Assembly: GCA_946894095.1 (NCBI GenBank)
Contig: OX335650.1
Location: forward strand, 310,001 to 374,000
Direction of reading: 5' to 3'
Length of the DNA: 64,000 nt
Source: Incurvaria masculella
Lineage: Eukaryota > Arthropoda > Insecta > Lepidoptera > Incurvariidae
The notes beneath the pieces are model-generated. The model saw nothing but the letters and a program-made list of their open reading frames with translations, did not search any database and was not told the DNA's origin. Both the position numbers and the translations under genes were made by a program. Position 1 is the stretch's first letter. The number at the start of each line of letters is the position of its first letter. This document shows positions 9,979 to 19,913 of the stretch, piece by piece.

Positions 9979-11163
9979 CACCGTGTCCGGTATAAGGTTA
10001 CGAATAATTAAAAGGCAGGTCATATATCCTATCCGTAAGCTCGTCATAACAAAGAAAGTTCGAAAGTAGTAAGTTGAAAAAAAAATTTAAAAATATTATT
10101 TATCAGTATACTTGCGCCCTAATAACTACTGCAAGCGCGCTGCGCCATCTTCACCGCGCATGGGTTTAATTTGTTGCATCGCGCATCACATTACCACAAT
10201 ACCTAAGATAGTAGGTAGATTATGTACCTTAGGTACTTACGTTTATATTAGGAGAGGGCGGCAGCGGCCCCTTCTAAGACCACGCGCCGCTCGATCTGCC
10301 ACCACATTCCATTGTTCGTAAACATGCTCTCGTCCGTCCACAACACAGATTCCACAAACATTGGTTGGCGTTGCTGCTGGAGTTGAAGCCATTGGCAAAA
10401 GTTAACTCTCCGAACGTGATCAGCTGGCAGCAGTGCGTGTGTTCTGATTAAATAGGGATGCTGTTTATCACGTTTTAACACACTATGAATTGTTGATTTC
10501 GACATGTTTAACACTCGTGCGGCTTTTCTTGTACTCGTCCTAGGATGTAGGCGAAAATAATCTTACTTCTTGAGCGCGGGGGTTTAACACACCTTCTCGC
10601 ATAGTTGGTGCTACGGGTCGGTTATCAATAATGCGCTGAAAAGCAGCGGTTATTGTTCTTGAGTCAGCAGGCTGACGCCTGTTCGGAAACCGATTACGGT
10701 ACAAATGTAATGCAGCCAAGGCATTCCCATGACACTCCCCATACGCCAATATCATGTCTCCATATTCCCTAGTAGTAAAAACGTTCGCGACCTTGACACA
10801 CTTTCGACCGCTCAGTTACAAGGCCACGCAAACACTGACTGCGTTGCAAATTGGTGCGAGTAGGCATTTTGTCTCAAAGAGACACCGCCTTTGAAGCTGC
10901 GCCGCCGCCGCTTCGGAATACTACCTACAAAGCGAGCAAGACAGCTGGGGAACGCACCCCGCCGCCCTTCCGCTCCCCGCCGCCGCCCCGCTATATTTAT
11001 GGTGCTTTTTCACACTGGAGAAATTCCGCTTTTTAATAAAGTTGAATTATTTTTTTTCTCGGAAACTATTAGGTATATTAATATAGTTTCTTCGGAAAAG
11101 TTGTTTACAATGTTTAGACCTTTCTTAGGTTTAAGTATTCGGAACCTTATTCCGGACACGGTG
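9979..11163 (-). mobile_element. Tc1/mariner-superfamily element with DUF4817-like transposase
   Basis: Inverted termini: the left end reads CACCGTGTCCGGTATAAGGT and the right end, reversed, reads CACCGTGTCCGGAATAAGGT. Both are flanked by TA, the target duplication of this superfamily. The length is about 1185 bp. It contains a minus-strand transposase relic. A CpG-rich segment with GCCGCC runs (about 10890-10990) lies between the transposase start and the right terminus. Confidence 0.85.
10248..10755 (-). pseudogene. Degenerate transposase (HTH DUF4817-like + DDE)
   Basis: Two minus-strand frames join at about 10515-10555. The upstream one (10755-10540) has ILAYGECHGNALAALHLYRN and RFPNRRQPADSRTI, the helix-turn-helix signature of the DUF4817 family found in insect transposases. 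The downstream one (10514-10248) has STIHSVLKR, HPYLIRTHALLPADH and VLWTDESMFTNNG, the linker and first catalytic Asp of the DDE domain. The second and third catalytic acids are not visible before the frame runs into the element end, so most of the C-terminal catalytic domain is deleted. The frame break makes it inactive. Confidence 0.75.
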
Positions 11164-11550
11164 TATATTAATCAGCAGATACATACCAACATCTATTTTT
11201 TATATAGCCAATCTAGATAACGCAACCACTGGGAACAGGCAGACCGACATATTTAGCATCAGAGGGTTGGTCTCTAACACGTGAACCCAGATTCAGCCAT
11301 TTACCTTATCGTGACCAAAAATGTCGTGACCTCCCGGAATATAAAGGGTCAACCACAAACTCAATTCACTGAAGTAAATATTTACTTTTGAGTAAAAGCC
11401 ACGTGATTCACAGTAGGCCAAGGAGGTGAAGTCTCCATGCAGCAGGCATATCTATAATTAAATGTATCGAAGTATGTAGGTACCATTGTTATCGATGCAC
11501 TCGCAATAATTTATGGTTTATTTATTTCTTGTGCCAATAAAACCAGGGAG
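11164..11550. other. Non-coding, nothing recognised
   Basis: Short spacer between a DNA transposon and a SINE. It contains GTGCCAATAAAACC near its end but no coding signal. Confidence 0.3.
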
Positions 11551-11945
11551 CTTTTTTTTATGCGACCTGACATGGATGGCTTATACCACACAACTACCGT
11601 TATTATATTAGCCCAATACACCACATTCACTCAGGTGCCATGACAGGACCTTCCCTTTATAAGCACGGCTAGATTGAACTGGATGGAAAACACGGACAAT
11701 TTTTCATTGCCGCTTCGATCATTTTTTCATTCAATGCGATGGTACCAACCCGGGCGGGCTTAAACCCTACCACCTAGTAGGGGAAGGGGAGTTTTACACG
11801 GATTCCGAACCATGGAGCAGCTCGCATTCGTGACGAAATGCCCTAATCGAACTCGGAAAGAGAAAGACAGTGGTGCATGTCGGAATTGTACCCAGACCTC
11901 TGGTACGCTAGGCCAGTCCCCGCGGCACTAGGCTACGAGCCGCTC
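11551..11945 (-). repeat. tRNA-headed SINE, full-length copy on minus strand
   Basis: On the minus strand the head reads GCGGCTCGTAGCCTAGTG (A box) ... GGTCTGGGTACAATTCC (B box). The common body CCGCCCGGGTTGG, TTTTCCATCCAGTTCAATC and the 3' end TATAAGCCATCCATGTCAGG with an A-rich tail follow. The head matches the one at 35895-35960. Confidence 0.75.
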
Positions 11946-12047
11946 AAAATACCTAGAATAGATAGAAAAACCGTAAGTTTTCAAAACATAATGTGCAGCG
12001 GCGGTGTAAATCTAAGAACATATAGAATCAGTGAATTCTTTAAAGGC

Positions 12048-12361
12048 GTTTTTAGGGTTCCGTACCCAAAGGGTGAAAACGGAACCCTATTACTAAGCCT
12101 CCGCTGTCCGTCCGTCCGTCCGTCCGTCCGTCCGTCTGTCCGTCTGTCACAGGGCTGTATCTCAGTAACCGTAACAGATAGACAGCTGAAATTTTCACAG
12201 AGTGTGTATTTATTTTGCCGCTATAACAACAAATAGGTAATATTAAAAAATAATTAAAATTAAAGGGGGCTCCCATACAAAAAAGCGTTTTTATTTTTTT
12301 TTTCTACGATGGTACGGAACCCTTCGTGTGCGAGTCCGACTCGCACTTGGCCGGTTTTTTT
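12048..12361 (-). mobile_element. GACGG-core repeat, copy 3
   Basis: Reverse orientation: TTTTTAGGGTTCCGTACCC, then (CCGT/CCGTC)n at 12107-12148, CAGGGCTGTATCTCAG, TTTTGCCGCTATAACAAC, GCTCCCATACAAAA, and GTGCGAGTCCGACTCGCAC with TTGGCCGG at the end. Full length. Confidence 0.8.
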
Positions 12362-12823
12362 ACTGCCTCATCAATATTTTATTGCAATAAATAATTTAAA
12401 TTTGGAGCAAAGTCTGGAGAGTATGATGGATGACAGAGTTTCAAGTTCCAGCTCGTCTCAATCTGTCATGCAGTGTGAGCAGGGTCTAGCGTGCCCCGAA
12501 GAGCTGCGGGCTATAGAGAGTTGGCGAGATTTTCCATCAATAAATGCAAGCATTGGCGAAGTGTGAATTTTTTATGTTACACGCGGCATATGGCGTACGC
12601 CATTGTCTGCATCTCATGCAATTGTCTGGATCTCAAGAATCTGTACGAGACACCACAAGCATTTGTGCACAAAATGTTCACCAGTAACTATCTTTTTTGA
12701 GTCAGCTTTGGCTTGGGATAAGTTTTAGCGGGTTCTCCAGGGTACATCCATTGTGATAAAGGTTTAAGATTATTGTTTTGTATCCATTCTTAATAACAGT
12801 TCAGTACATTACACTACACGGTT
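12362..12823. other. Non-coding, nothing recognised
   Basis: Short overlapping open frames (12309-12700) on the plus strand lack a domain, a splice context or a protein family that I recognise. Confidence 0.3.
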
Positions 12824-13628
12824 CAGAGCCGGTAGTCCCAGTTGTAACCTAAATTGCTGTTTACGCCTAACCGATCGACTGGCGTTTAAGAATGTATGGA
12901 GTAATTGAATAGTGCGCGTAGTGGGTGTTCGCCATTCGCTTCTGACTCGCCGGCGCGGCCAGGATGGCTCGGGGGATTGGGTTATCTTATAAATATATAC
13001 ACTCGAAGGCCCTAAATAGATATAGAATGATATGAAATAAAACTAAATTTAAATAAATAAAAAATGGGAAAGACTCACAGTAACCGTGAAGTAATCCGCC
13101 CGCGCGGTGCACCACTCGTCTGAATCCTTGTCTTCTTGTAACTCTTCAGATTGCAGGTTATTGGGGCGCCCCTGGTCGAGATGATGGCTTCTGTATGCGC
13201 CGCGCACTTCACAGATTTTATTCGTTTATTTTCAGTATTTTCTTCACAACCGCATGACAGTGTCGCGTCAAAAAACATTTTTCTCTTCTTTTGAGCAGGG
13301 AAAAAGGAATATATGCCAGCCTGGTGTGAAGCCTTTAAAGAAGAAGAAGAAGAAGAAGGAATATATACATGACAAATAAATTATGTGGCCACTATGATTA
13401 GAAGTGTGCACCGCGAAGTTAGAAATAATGAAAATCTGGACATCATGAATACTAAACAGTGGGCGTGATTCGAACTAACATTTGCGACTTCGAGTTAGAT
13501 TGGACAGCTTGAAGTAGCAAAATCACATTATATCTAGCAAAAACTTGTATGGAGTTTGACATTTTCACGACAGTCGATCGGTTTGCCGTAAACGCCAATT
13601 TAGGTGAAAACTGGGACTACAGGCTCAG
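12824..13628. mobile_element. Long-TIR non-autonomous DNA element, copy 1
   Basis: The left end CAGAGCCGGTAGTCCCAGTT ... TTTACGCCTAACCGATCGAC is mirrored at the right end by GTCGATCGGTTTGCCGTAAA ... AACTGGGACTACAGGCTC. The inverted termini are about 55 bp with a few mismatches. Subterminal motifs CAGCTTGAAGTAGCAAAA and ACTTGTATGGAGTTTGAC recur in the copies at 42.3 and 58.3 kb. Inside is a (GAA)n run (about 13338-13358). No transposase is visible. Confidence 0.65.
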
Positions 13629-14540
13629 AATACCTTCAATATTGAGTATAACGCAGCGCTCGACACTTAATTGCTTTTAAGCTTCGCTTTATTCATAAAC
13701 GTATCAAATGTTTTTTTTTTTTTTTTCTTAATTTGAAGCAAAATAATTAGGATTATTTTGCCACTTACAACGAAGGCTGCCAGTTACCGTTACGTGGTTT
13801 GAAATGGATCCGGTTCTAGTTATTTTGATTCTTCATTATCGATTTGCGTCTCCGACCTTCCACAGGTCACGTTCAAGAAATCAAAATTTCCGGAACGGTA
13901 ACGTTGGAACCAAAATTGAACCGCGCATAAGTTACTAAGTGGTCCGAACTTCCAACGCGTCATTAGTTCTTCAAGAGGTCTGCAGCGTTAGTGCCAAGGC
14001 GGAACTCATATTCAATAATAACGTAATACGGAAATAGAGTTACAGACCGATGTCAGAGAAAAATGAAATGAAGCTCAAATAGATAAAAAAAATATTATTT
14101 TGTAAGCAGAACCGTACTATCTGGCATTTAATGGAAAATTCATAGGCATGAACGACCTAATTATGTGTGCTGCTGCATCAGTGAAGAGTCGCAAAGAGAG
14201 AGTGGCAAAACGACTAGTTCTAATAATAATTTATCGTTCTTGTAGTATTCCTTCATAGATCTTGAGAAATATCCAGTTGTAACTTTCTAGTTATAATATG
14301 TATCAAATACTCAATATACCTACACGAGAGGTTATCTTTTATTTACAGAATTTTATTAATTATCTATCAATCTTGTATGTGAGTGCATGATGTAGTGTAG
14401 TGTTTATCATGATGTAGGCTAGCTGTTTGGATTTAGCCGTGTTTACTGTTCACTCTAAATAAAACCTCCACAGATTTATCGAGTCCCTAAAAGCTTTTTG
14501 TTAACGCCATAAGCGGGCACACGTCCTCGTATTTACGATA
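13629..14540. other. Non-coding, nothing recognised
   Basis: AT-rich with a T-run near 13710. No ORF or repeat relationship seen. Confidence 0.35.
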
Positions 14541-14910
14541 CGTGGGCACATGCCGGGTTGACCCCCGGCTGGTCCCAGGGCGGCGCGTCGGCGGAGGCGG
14601 CGGGTCGGATCCAGTTACCTACCGCATTAAATTCATCCGCGGACAGCCCTTATTCAATTTCCTTTTCTTTTACAGAAAAAGTGGATTCTCTACCTTCCCT
14701 TGTTCCACTAAAAACGGCCTCTCTAACAAAGTTAGTGTTTGGAATGGCGTTCTCGGCTGCAAAGTGGCAATAGGGGTGGGGTTTGGTAATTTCCGAAGTC
14801 GGGTTGGAAGAAACGGGAGTCGGTTGAACAGTCTGCTTCGAGGGATGCGATCGTATTATAAATTAGAATTCCGCTCAGACTTCCGTTGTGGGAGGGGTGC
14901 GGTTTAGTTA
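14541..14910 (+). other. GC-rich open region of unknown nature
   Basis: Two plus-strand frames stay open across this segment (121 and 71 codons), including a GGCGGCGGG-rich beginning. A good acceptor-like stretch CCTTTTCTTTTACAG occurs at about 14661-14677. I recognise no protein family and cannot choose a frame. It could be an exon of an unrecognised gene or chance openness in GC-rich DNA. Confidence 0.2.
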
Positions 14911-15087
14911 ACTAAAGGCACTTTCAGTGGGCACTAAAAACAGGCCCCCACTTGTAGGAGAAATGGATAGAAAACTTTAATTTAACTTTATTATTCGGAA
15001 AATTCAAATATGCGCAGCGCTCACACAGCACGTAGCTACTCGTTTTTCATTAGGTCACTGATCAATGATCGAAGTTAATTAAATAAA

Positions 15088-15735
15088 ATGAAAGGAAAAA
15101 CTATATGTTCATACACAACAAATGATGGTGCTTTCTATGGATGGTGCCATGCATATAATCAAATTGACTATTTTAGAAATATGATGCTGGCCTGTAGCAA
15201 CAGGGTAAGACACAATATGATGCTGGCTTGTAGCAACAGGGTAAGACACAATATGATGCTGGCTTGTAGCAACAGGGTAAGACACAATATGATGCTGGCT
15301 TGTAGCAACAGGGTAAGACACAATATGATGCTGGCTTGTAGCAACAGGGTAAGACACAATATGATGCTGGCTTGTAGCAACAGGGTAAGACACAATATGA
15401 TGCTGGCTTGTAGCAACAGGGTAAGACACAATATGATGCTGGCTTGTAGCAACAGGGTAAGACACAATATGATGCTGGCTTGTAGCAACAGGGTAAGACA
15501 CAATATGATGCTGGCTTGTAGCAACAGGGTAAGACACAATATGATGCTGGCTTGTAGCAACAGGGTAAGACACAATATGATGCTGGCTTGTAGCAACAGG
15601 GTAAGACACAATATGATGCTGGCTTGTAGCAACAGGGTAAGACACAATATGATGCTGGCTTGTAGCAACAGGGTAAGAGACAATATGATGCTGGCTTGTA
15701 GCAACAGGGTAAGACACAATATTTACACTCTTTAG
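15088..15735 (+). other. Open frame generated by the 36-bp minisatellite (215 codons)
   Basis: From ATG 15088 a frame of 215 codons has a 31-residue unique leader, 15 tandem 12-residue units of the type MMLACSNRVRHN and a 4-residue tail. The period (36) is a multiple of three and lacks stops, so three minus-strand frames are also open over the array. Openness alone is therefore weak evidence for a gene. No signal peptide, Kozak context or neighbouring exon supports translation. Most likely non-coding. Confidence 0.25.
15181..15720. repeat. 36-bp minisatellite, 15 units
   Basis: The unit starts ATGATGCTGGCTTGTAGCAA and ends GGTAAGACACAAT; 15 x 36 = 540 bp exactly. Units are almost identical: the first has CCTGTAG for CTTGTAG and the fourteenth has GAGACAAT for GACACAAT. 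Such homogeneity indicates recent expansion by unequal exchange or slippage. Each unit contains CAGGGTAAGA, which resembles a splice donor (AG|GTAAGA). Confidence 0.97.
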
Positions 15736-15793
15736 CCATTTTACCAGAAATCACGATTGTTCTTCACACAAAATCGACAACCGTGTTTCTGTA

Positions 15794-15955
15794 TCTAATA
15801 CTAATATTAAAGCGGAAGAGTTTTTGTGTTTGTTTGTTTGAACGCGCTTATCTCTGGAACCTTAATAAGAACTTATCTGACCTAGACATCTTCTTTGACT
15901 CTCAGCGCAATTTCAAGCACAAAATAAAAAACATGGCTCAATAGGACTTTTCATT
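15794..15955 (+). mobile_element. Helitron 5' terminus, truncated
   Basis: A|TCTAATACTAATATTAAAGC followed by GGAAGAGTTT...TTTGTTTGTTTGAACGCGC is the usual 5' start of lepidopteran non-autonomous Helitrons. No CTAG end is found before SINE-like sequence begins. Confidence 0.5.
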
Positions 15956-16034
15956 TTTTTTTCATTTTCATTTATTTAAACGTTTTGGTAGTCAAACTAC
16001 ACCAAGTTACGTCACAAAGAACGTGACCGTTTTC

Positions 16035-16165
16035 GATGTGGTGGCTGCCCGTGTTTGGATTCCACATAAAACTCCTATAGGTCCCCTCTTTATTAACTTC
16101 CATCGCATTGAATAAACGATGGTCGAAGCGCCAATGAAACTTCTCCGTGTCTTCCATCAAATTAT
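16035..16165 (+). repeat. SINE body fragment
   Basis: TGGATTCCACATAAAACTCC, TAGGTCCCCT, CGATGGTCGAAGCG and CCGTGTCTTCCATC match the shared SINE body. Head and tail are absent. Confidence 0.6.
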
Positions 16166-17594
16166 TGATGAATTATTGAAAGATATTTTTATTTATAATA
16201 CATAATTTAATAATATAAAAATATATAAGTAATATCTATTACATATGTCCACAGCTCTCTTGCCTGTCCCGTTCATCTTTACTTTAAATTATAATTGGCA
16301 AAATTAGTTTGAGTCACGCTTTATGAGACATGTCCACGCTTGACAAGCCTCAGCCTCCGCATCACATCCAATGATGTGTTATTTTAGGTTCAGTGGATTC
16401 AGAATTGATCCATAACGTGTGTGAAAATATCTTATGCGTATGCTTGTAGGTATATTTATAATAACTATGGTTTCTTGCTGACTTTTTCATTGTGAATCTC
16501 GTTGTTAACCCTAGAGGAAGTGAGGTAGGTAAGAGGTGTTTCTACATATGATTTTGGTAAATTAAGGGCGCGGTAAAACCTGATTGTATTTAGTTCCATA
16601 AGAGAGTAAGTGAAACAATATTTTATAATTTTAATAATAGCAAAAATAATTTTAATGCCGTGTAATTAATAACAGGATATTTCCTATTTATATGTATGTT
16701 CCTAGTTTGTAACTCCGCATGCACCACCTTTTCTTTAATGTATTCTTATGTATCAGTGAGGAATAGCTTTGGATACGAGCAAATTCTAATTATTTGTTAT
16801 TGTTACTGCTTTCATTGTTCGTGTCTGTATTTCCTCCTAAATAAATATATAAAATAAGTAGAACAGTAATGTTTCTAGTTGATAAAACGTTGCAGGATGT
16901 ATAGTAAGTCCGGTGCATGTCGGAGGGGGACTCCAATCATCGTTCCAATGGAATATAATTTCCCTCCGTTCCGCGAGTGCGCCTCCCCCCCCCCCACTTC
17001 CGCCCCCGCCGAAACATCGCGGTGCATCACGGACGGCTGAAAGTTCCAATAACTTACCCCACTCCGTTTCCGTGGCGAGGAGTGCCATTTTACAGCGGCT
17101 AGGCGCTAACGATGTGTCGTCTCAAATGTCTCGTAGTGATCGTATATTCATTTCGTTTTATCGTTTACAATTGCAATCGAAACAACTATCTTTAAAGACA
17201 TTGAGGATGGATTCTAAATTCAATATGCAATGCGTTATTTAATACATAACTGTAATAGTTGTTAACTATTATAGTATATTATATTATACATAATATAATC
17301 GAATTCGTTTTCTCATGAATCCATGTCTTTTATTTTCGTGCAACTCCATTAGTGTGCTCCTCGGAAACCTAACCTAACGCGAAACACGCTCAGGATTTTC
17401 ACAAATTATACGAGTTAATTAATTAATTATTAGCATATACACGCTTACAAATATTAGGTGAATAAAACAAGTTTCTTCTCTCTCTCTCTCTTCACCAGGA
17501 AATGCTCCAAACCAAAGTCAATGAAACTCAAAACCGTCACCTACACATTATATTGGCACTTCAACTTGGCACCATTTGCGCACTATCGGCGCAT
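16166..17594. other. Non-coding; C-run with CpG patch at 16915-17100
   Basis: AT-rich except for a patch with a run of about 13 C near 16985. The open frames over that patch are low-complexity Pro/Gly and are not supported as genes. A short (TC)n run lies near 17478-17490. Confidence 0.35.
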
Positions 17595-17632
17595 GTAGCA
17601 CCCTAATCGCCTACGTAGGTAGGTAGGTAGGT
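17595..17632. repeat. (GTAG)n microsatellite
   Basis: CGTAGGTAGGTAGGTAGGTA, about five tetranucleotide units. Confidence 0.8.
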
Positions 17633-18214
17633 ACGTCACTTCCTGCGTGTGCACGACGTTGGCAGCCCCGCAGCGAGCATTTCCGGCCTTAGCGCGTGCA
17701 CATCCGGCGAAGAAAATCTGGCTCGGTATTTTAAACACTTTTTGGCATTCAACGGCAGTCAAACGGCGGGTTTTTCAGCAAAGTGCAAAGGCTTGTCCGA
17801 TCGTCTACATTACTATTATTGGATATGTACATAATTATGTCAGCCTAAAGGAATAAAAGCCGGTTAAGTGGAGACGTGTTTACGTGCCACGACATGGAAG
17901 AAATTCGCCCTCGCCTTATGAATATTTTGCAGTTTATTTTTTGGAAAACTTACAGCTAATTTACAACTTATTTAAATACATACATACCATTACGGCGCTT
18001 TCCCGGAGGATAGGCAGAGATCACAGCACACCTCTTTCGTTTCATCTACATGCATGCATCTTTTCATACATGCTCTACGATTACGGGTGCTACGTACCAG
18101 ACCTTTACGATTTGGTCATGCTACGTTCTTCTATGCCGTCCGGGCACGACACTTCCGCTCCCTTTTGCTTTGTTAGATTAACTCCTCCAGGAAGAACGCA
18201 TGGTCTGATGTTGG
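17633..18214. other. Non-coding, nothing recognised
   Basis: A 142-codon frame (17884-18312) runs into the RT relic downstream. Its unique part shows no domain. The short string TTCGCCCTCGCCT near 17906 recurs near 41245, suggesting an old repeat. Confidence 0.3.
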
Positions 18215-19490
18215 CTTACCACAGTTATTTTTCAGTGGTCTGTCAAACGTGCGCCCAGCCTCACGCGCGCACTCGGATGCTCGCGCTGGGGACAGTCGTT
18301 ATGTTAACATAACCACTATTAAAAGCATGGACGTCCGCCGAGCTGTCCGACGACTGAAGTCACGAAGTGCGGTAGGTCCGGATGGTGTCCCGGGGTATGT
18401 CCTGAAAGGGTGTGTCGATTTCGTCATAGATCCACTTCTGCATATATTTAACGTTGCGTTACAGTCTGGCATCTATCCCCAACGGTGGAAACTAACCAGA
18501 GTTTCCCCGATACCCAAGAGTAGTGACAAATCGAATGCAGAAAACTACAGACCAGTGGCGGTCCTATCAGCTGCAGCCAAAATATTCGAGTTCTGCATGC
18601 CACATGTCTCCCATTCAACATGGTTTTACTAAGAAATGCTCCGTCGAATCGAACTTGTTACTAGTCACTAATAATATTTCAGAAAACCTGGATAAGACAA
18701 TGCAAGTCGATGTCATCTACCTACTTGGACTTCAGAAAGGCATTTGATAGAGTAGATAATGATGTCCTGCTCGAAAAACTCTGCATTGCGGGCTTCACCC
18801 CAAAACTCCTTGCCCTGTTTTCTGACTACCTTAGAGATAGGAAGCAATATATGAGGCACGGGTGCTATGAGTGGAAGCCGTACAACACAAGATCGGGGTC
18901 AGCCAGGGTTCAGTACTGTCTAGCCTTCTATTTAACATAATGATTGATGACATTGCTAAACTTGTACCGTATGTCGATTGTCTTCTCTATGCCGACGACA
19001 TGAAACTACTCTTGCGTATCGGGGAAGAAGCCGATTGTGAAATAATACAGCAGGTCCTAAAAACGGTATATCAGTGGAGCATAACAAATAAACTATTGTT
19101 CAATTCAGAAAAGTGCACAGCAGTGTCCTACACCCGCTCACCCACACCTCTGATATACGAGTACCAGCTGGGCGATGTCGAGATACCCCGCGACACAAGG
19201 GTCAAAGATCTCGGTGTTACTTTTGACACGCATCTCACATTTAATCCGCATATCCGAGCCTTGACAAATACGTCGTTTGCCAAACTAGGTTTCGTGCTGC
19301 GCAATGCGAAATATTTTCGGGATATGACTAGAATAAAGCTACTCTTCGTGGCTTTAGTTCGGTCTAAACTCGAAGCTGTAGCTCGTCCGTAGACTTTTAA
19401 ACGCAATGCTCTGGTCAACACCTGAATGCGATGTGCTAGTGATCGAGGGAGGAATGTTAGAGCGAGCCTGCATGAGATTGGAGATTTGGA
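18215..19490 (+). pseudogene. Non-LTR retrotransposon RT relic
   Basis: Plus-strand fragments cover most of a LINE RT: VRRLKSRSAVGPDGVPGYVL (about 18335-18395), ENYRPVAVLSAAAKIFE (about 18540-18590), HGFTKKCSVESNLL (about 18618), DFRKAFDRVDNDVLLEKL (about 18725), GVSQGSVLSSLLFNIMIDD (about 18895-18950), LLYADDMKLL (about 18983-19010) and DLGVTFDTHLTFNPHI (about 19207-19255). The YADD catalytic box is intact. At least three frameshifts and stops break the protein. After LVRSKLEA (about 19360-19380) similarity ends. It is a different subfamily from the 2.8 and 35.4 kb relics. Jockey/CR1-type by general appearance; exact clade not assigned. Confidence 0.85.
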
Positions 19491-19913
19491 AGGAAATAGT
19501 AATAATTTTGTTCATTTTATTTACTTTCTTTGTTTTATGTAACTAAATTTTACGAATTGGTATTTGCTGTAAATTATATATATATAATTACGGGATAGTT
19601 CGAAACGTCGCGTCGTTTTTATTTCAACGGTCTGCGAAAATGTAAAAATTTGGAGGAAAACTGATCAAAAACTACTTTGAAAGCAGTGAATGTATTTGTA
19701 TTTGTATTTATGAATCCTCCTTTGGGACGCAGGGAACACTTGGAATCGTTAAACATTTACAATTACAATTCAATAAAATTAAAATTAAAGTATAGTAGTT
19801 CATTATCTGTCGTTACCTTGGCAAGAGGCTCACTTAAGTCTATATTTTCAAATGAACTACAACTAAACTTAAATTTTACAAAATACAAAATAATTGCCAA
19901 ACAAAATAGAAAG

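Noticed and set aside
14542..14907. 121-codon GC-rich plus-strand frame as a host exon
   Set aside because: Two frames are equally open, no family is recognised and splice sites are ambiguous; listed only as an open region of unknown nature.
15181..15720. Array resembling CRISPR direct repeats
   Set aside because: Units are contiguous with no spacers, the genome is eukaryotic, and there are no cas-like genes.
15109..15754. Three long minus-strand open frames (183-202 codons) across the 15.2-15.7 kb array
   Set aside because: They are translations of the 36-bp repeat in other frames; the period is a multiple of three and contains no stops, so openness carries no coding evidence.
16913..17242. 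Proline-rich 109-codon frame at a C-run
   Set aside because: Low-complexity translation of CCCCCC and GCC runs; no start context or splice signals.
17884..18312. 142-codon plus-strand frame before the 18.3 kb RT relic
   Set aside because: No domain recognised; its last part overlaps the LINE in a shifted frame, so it is probably chance openness.
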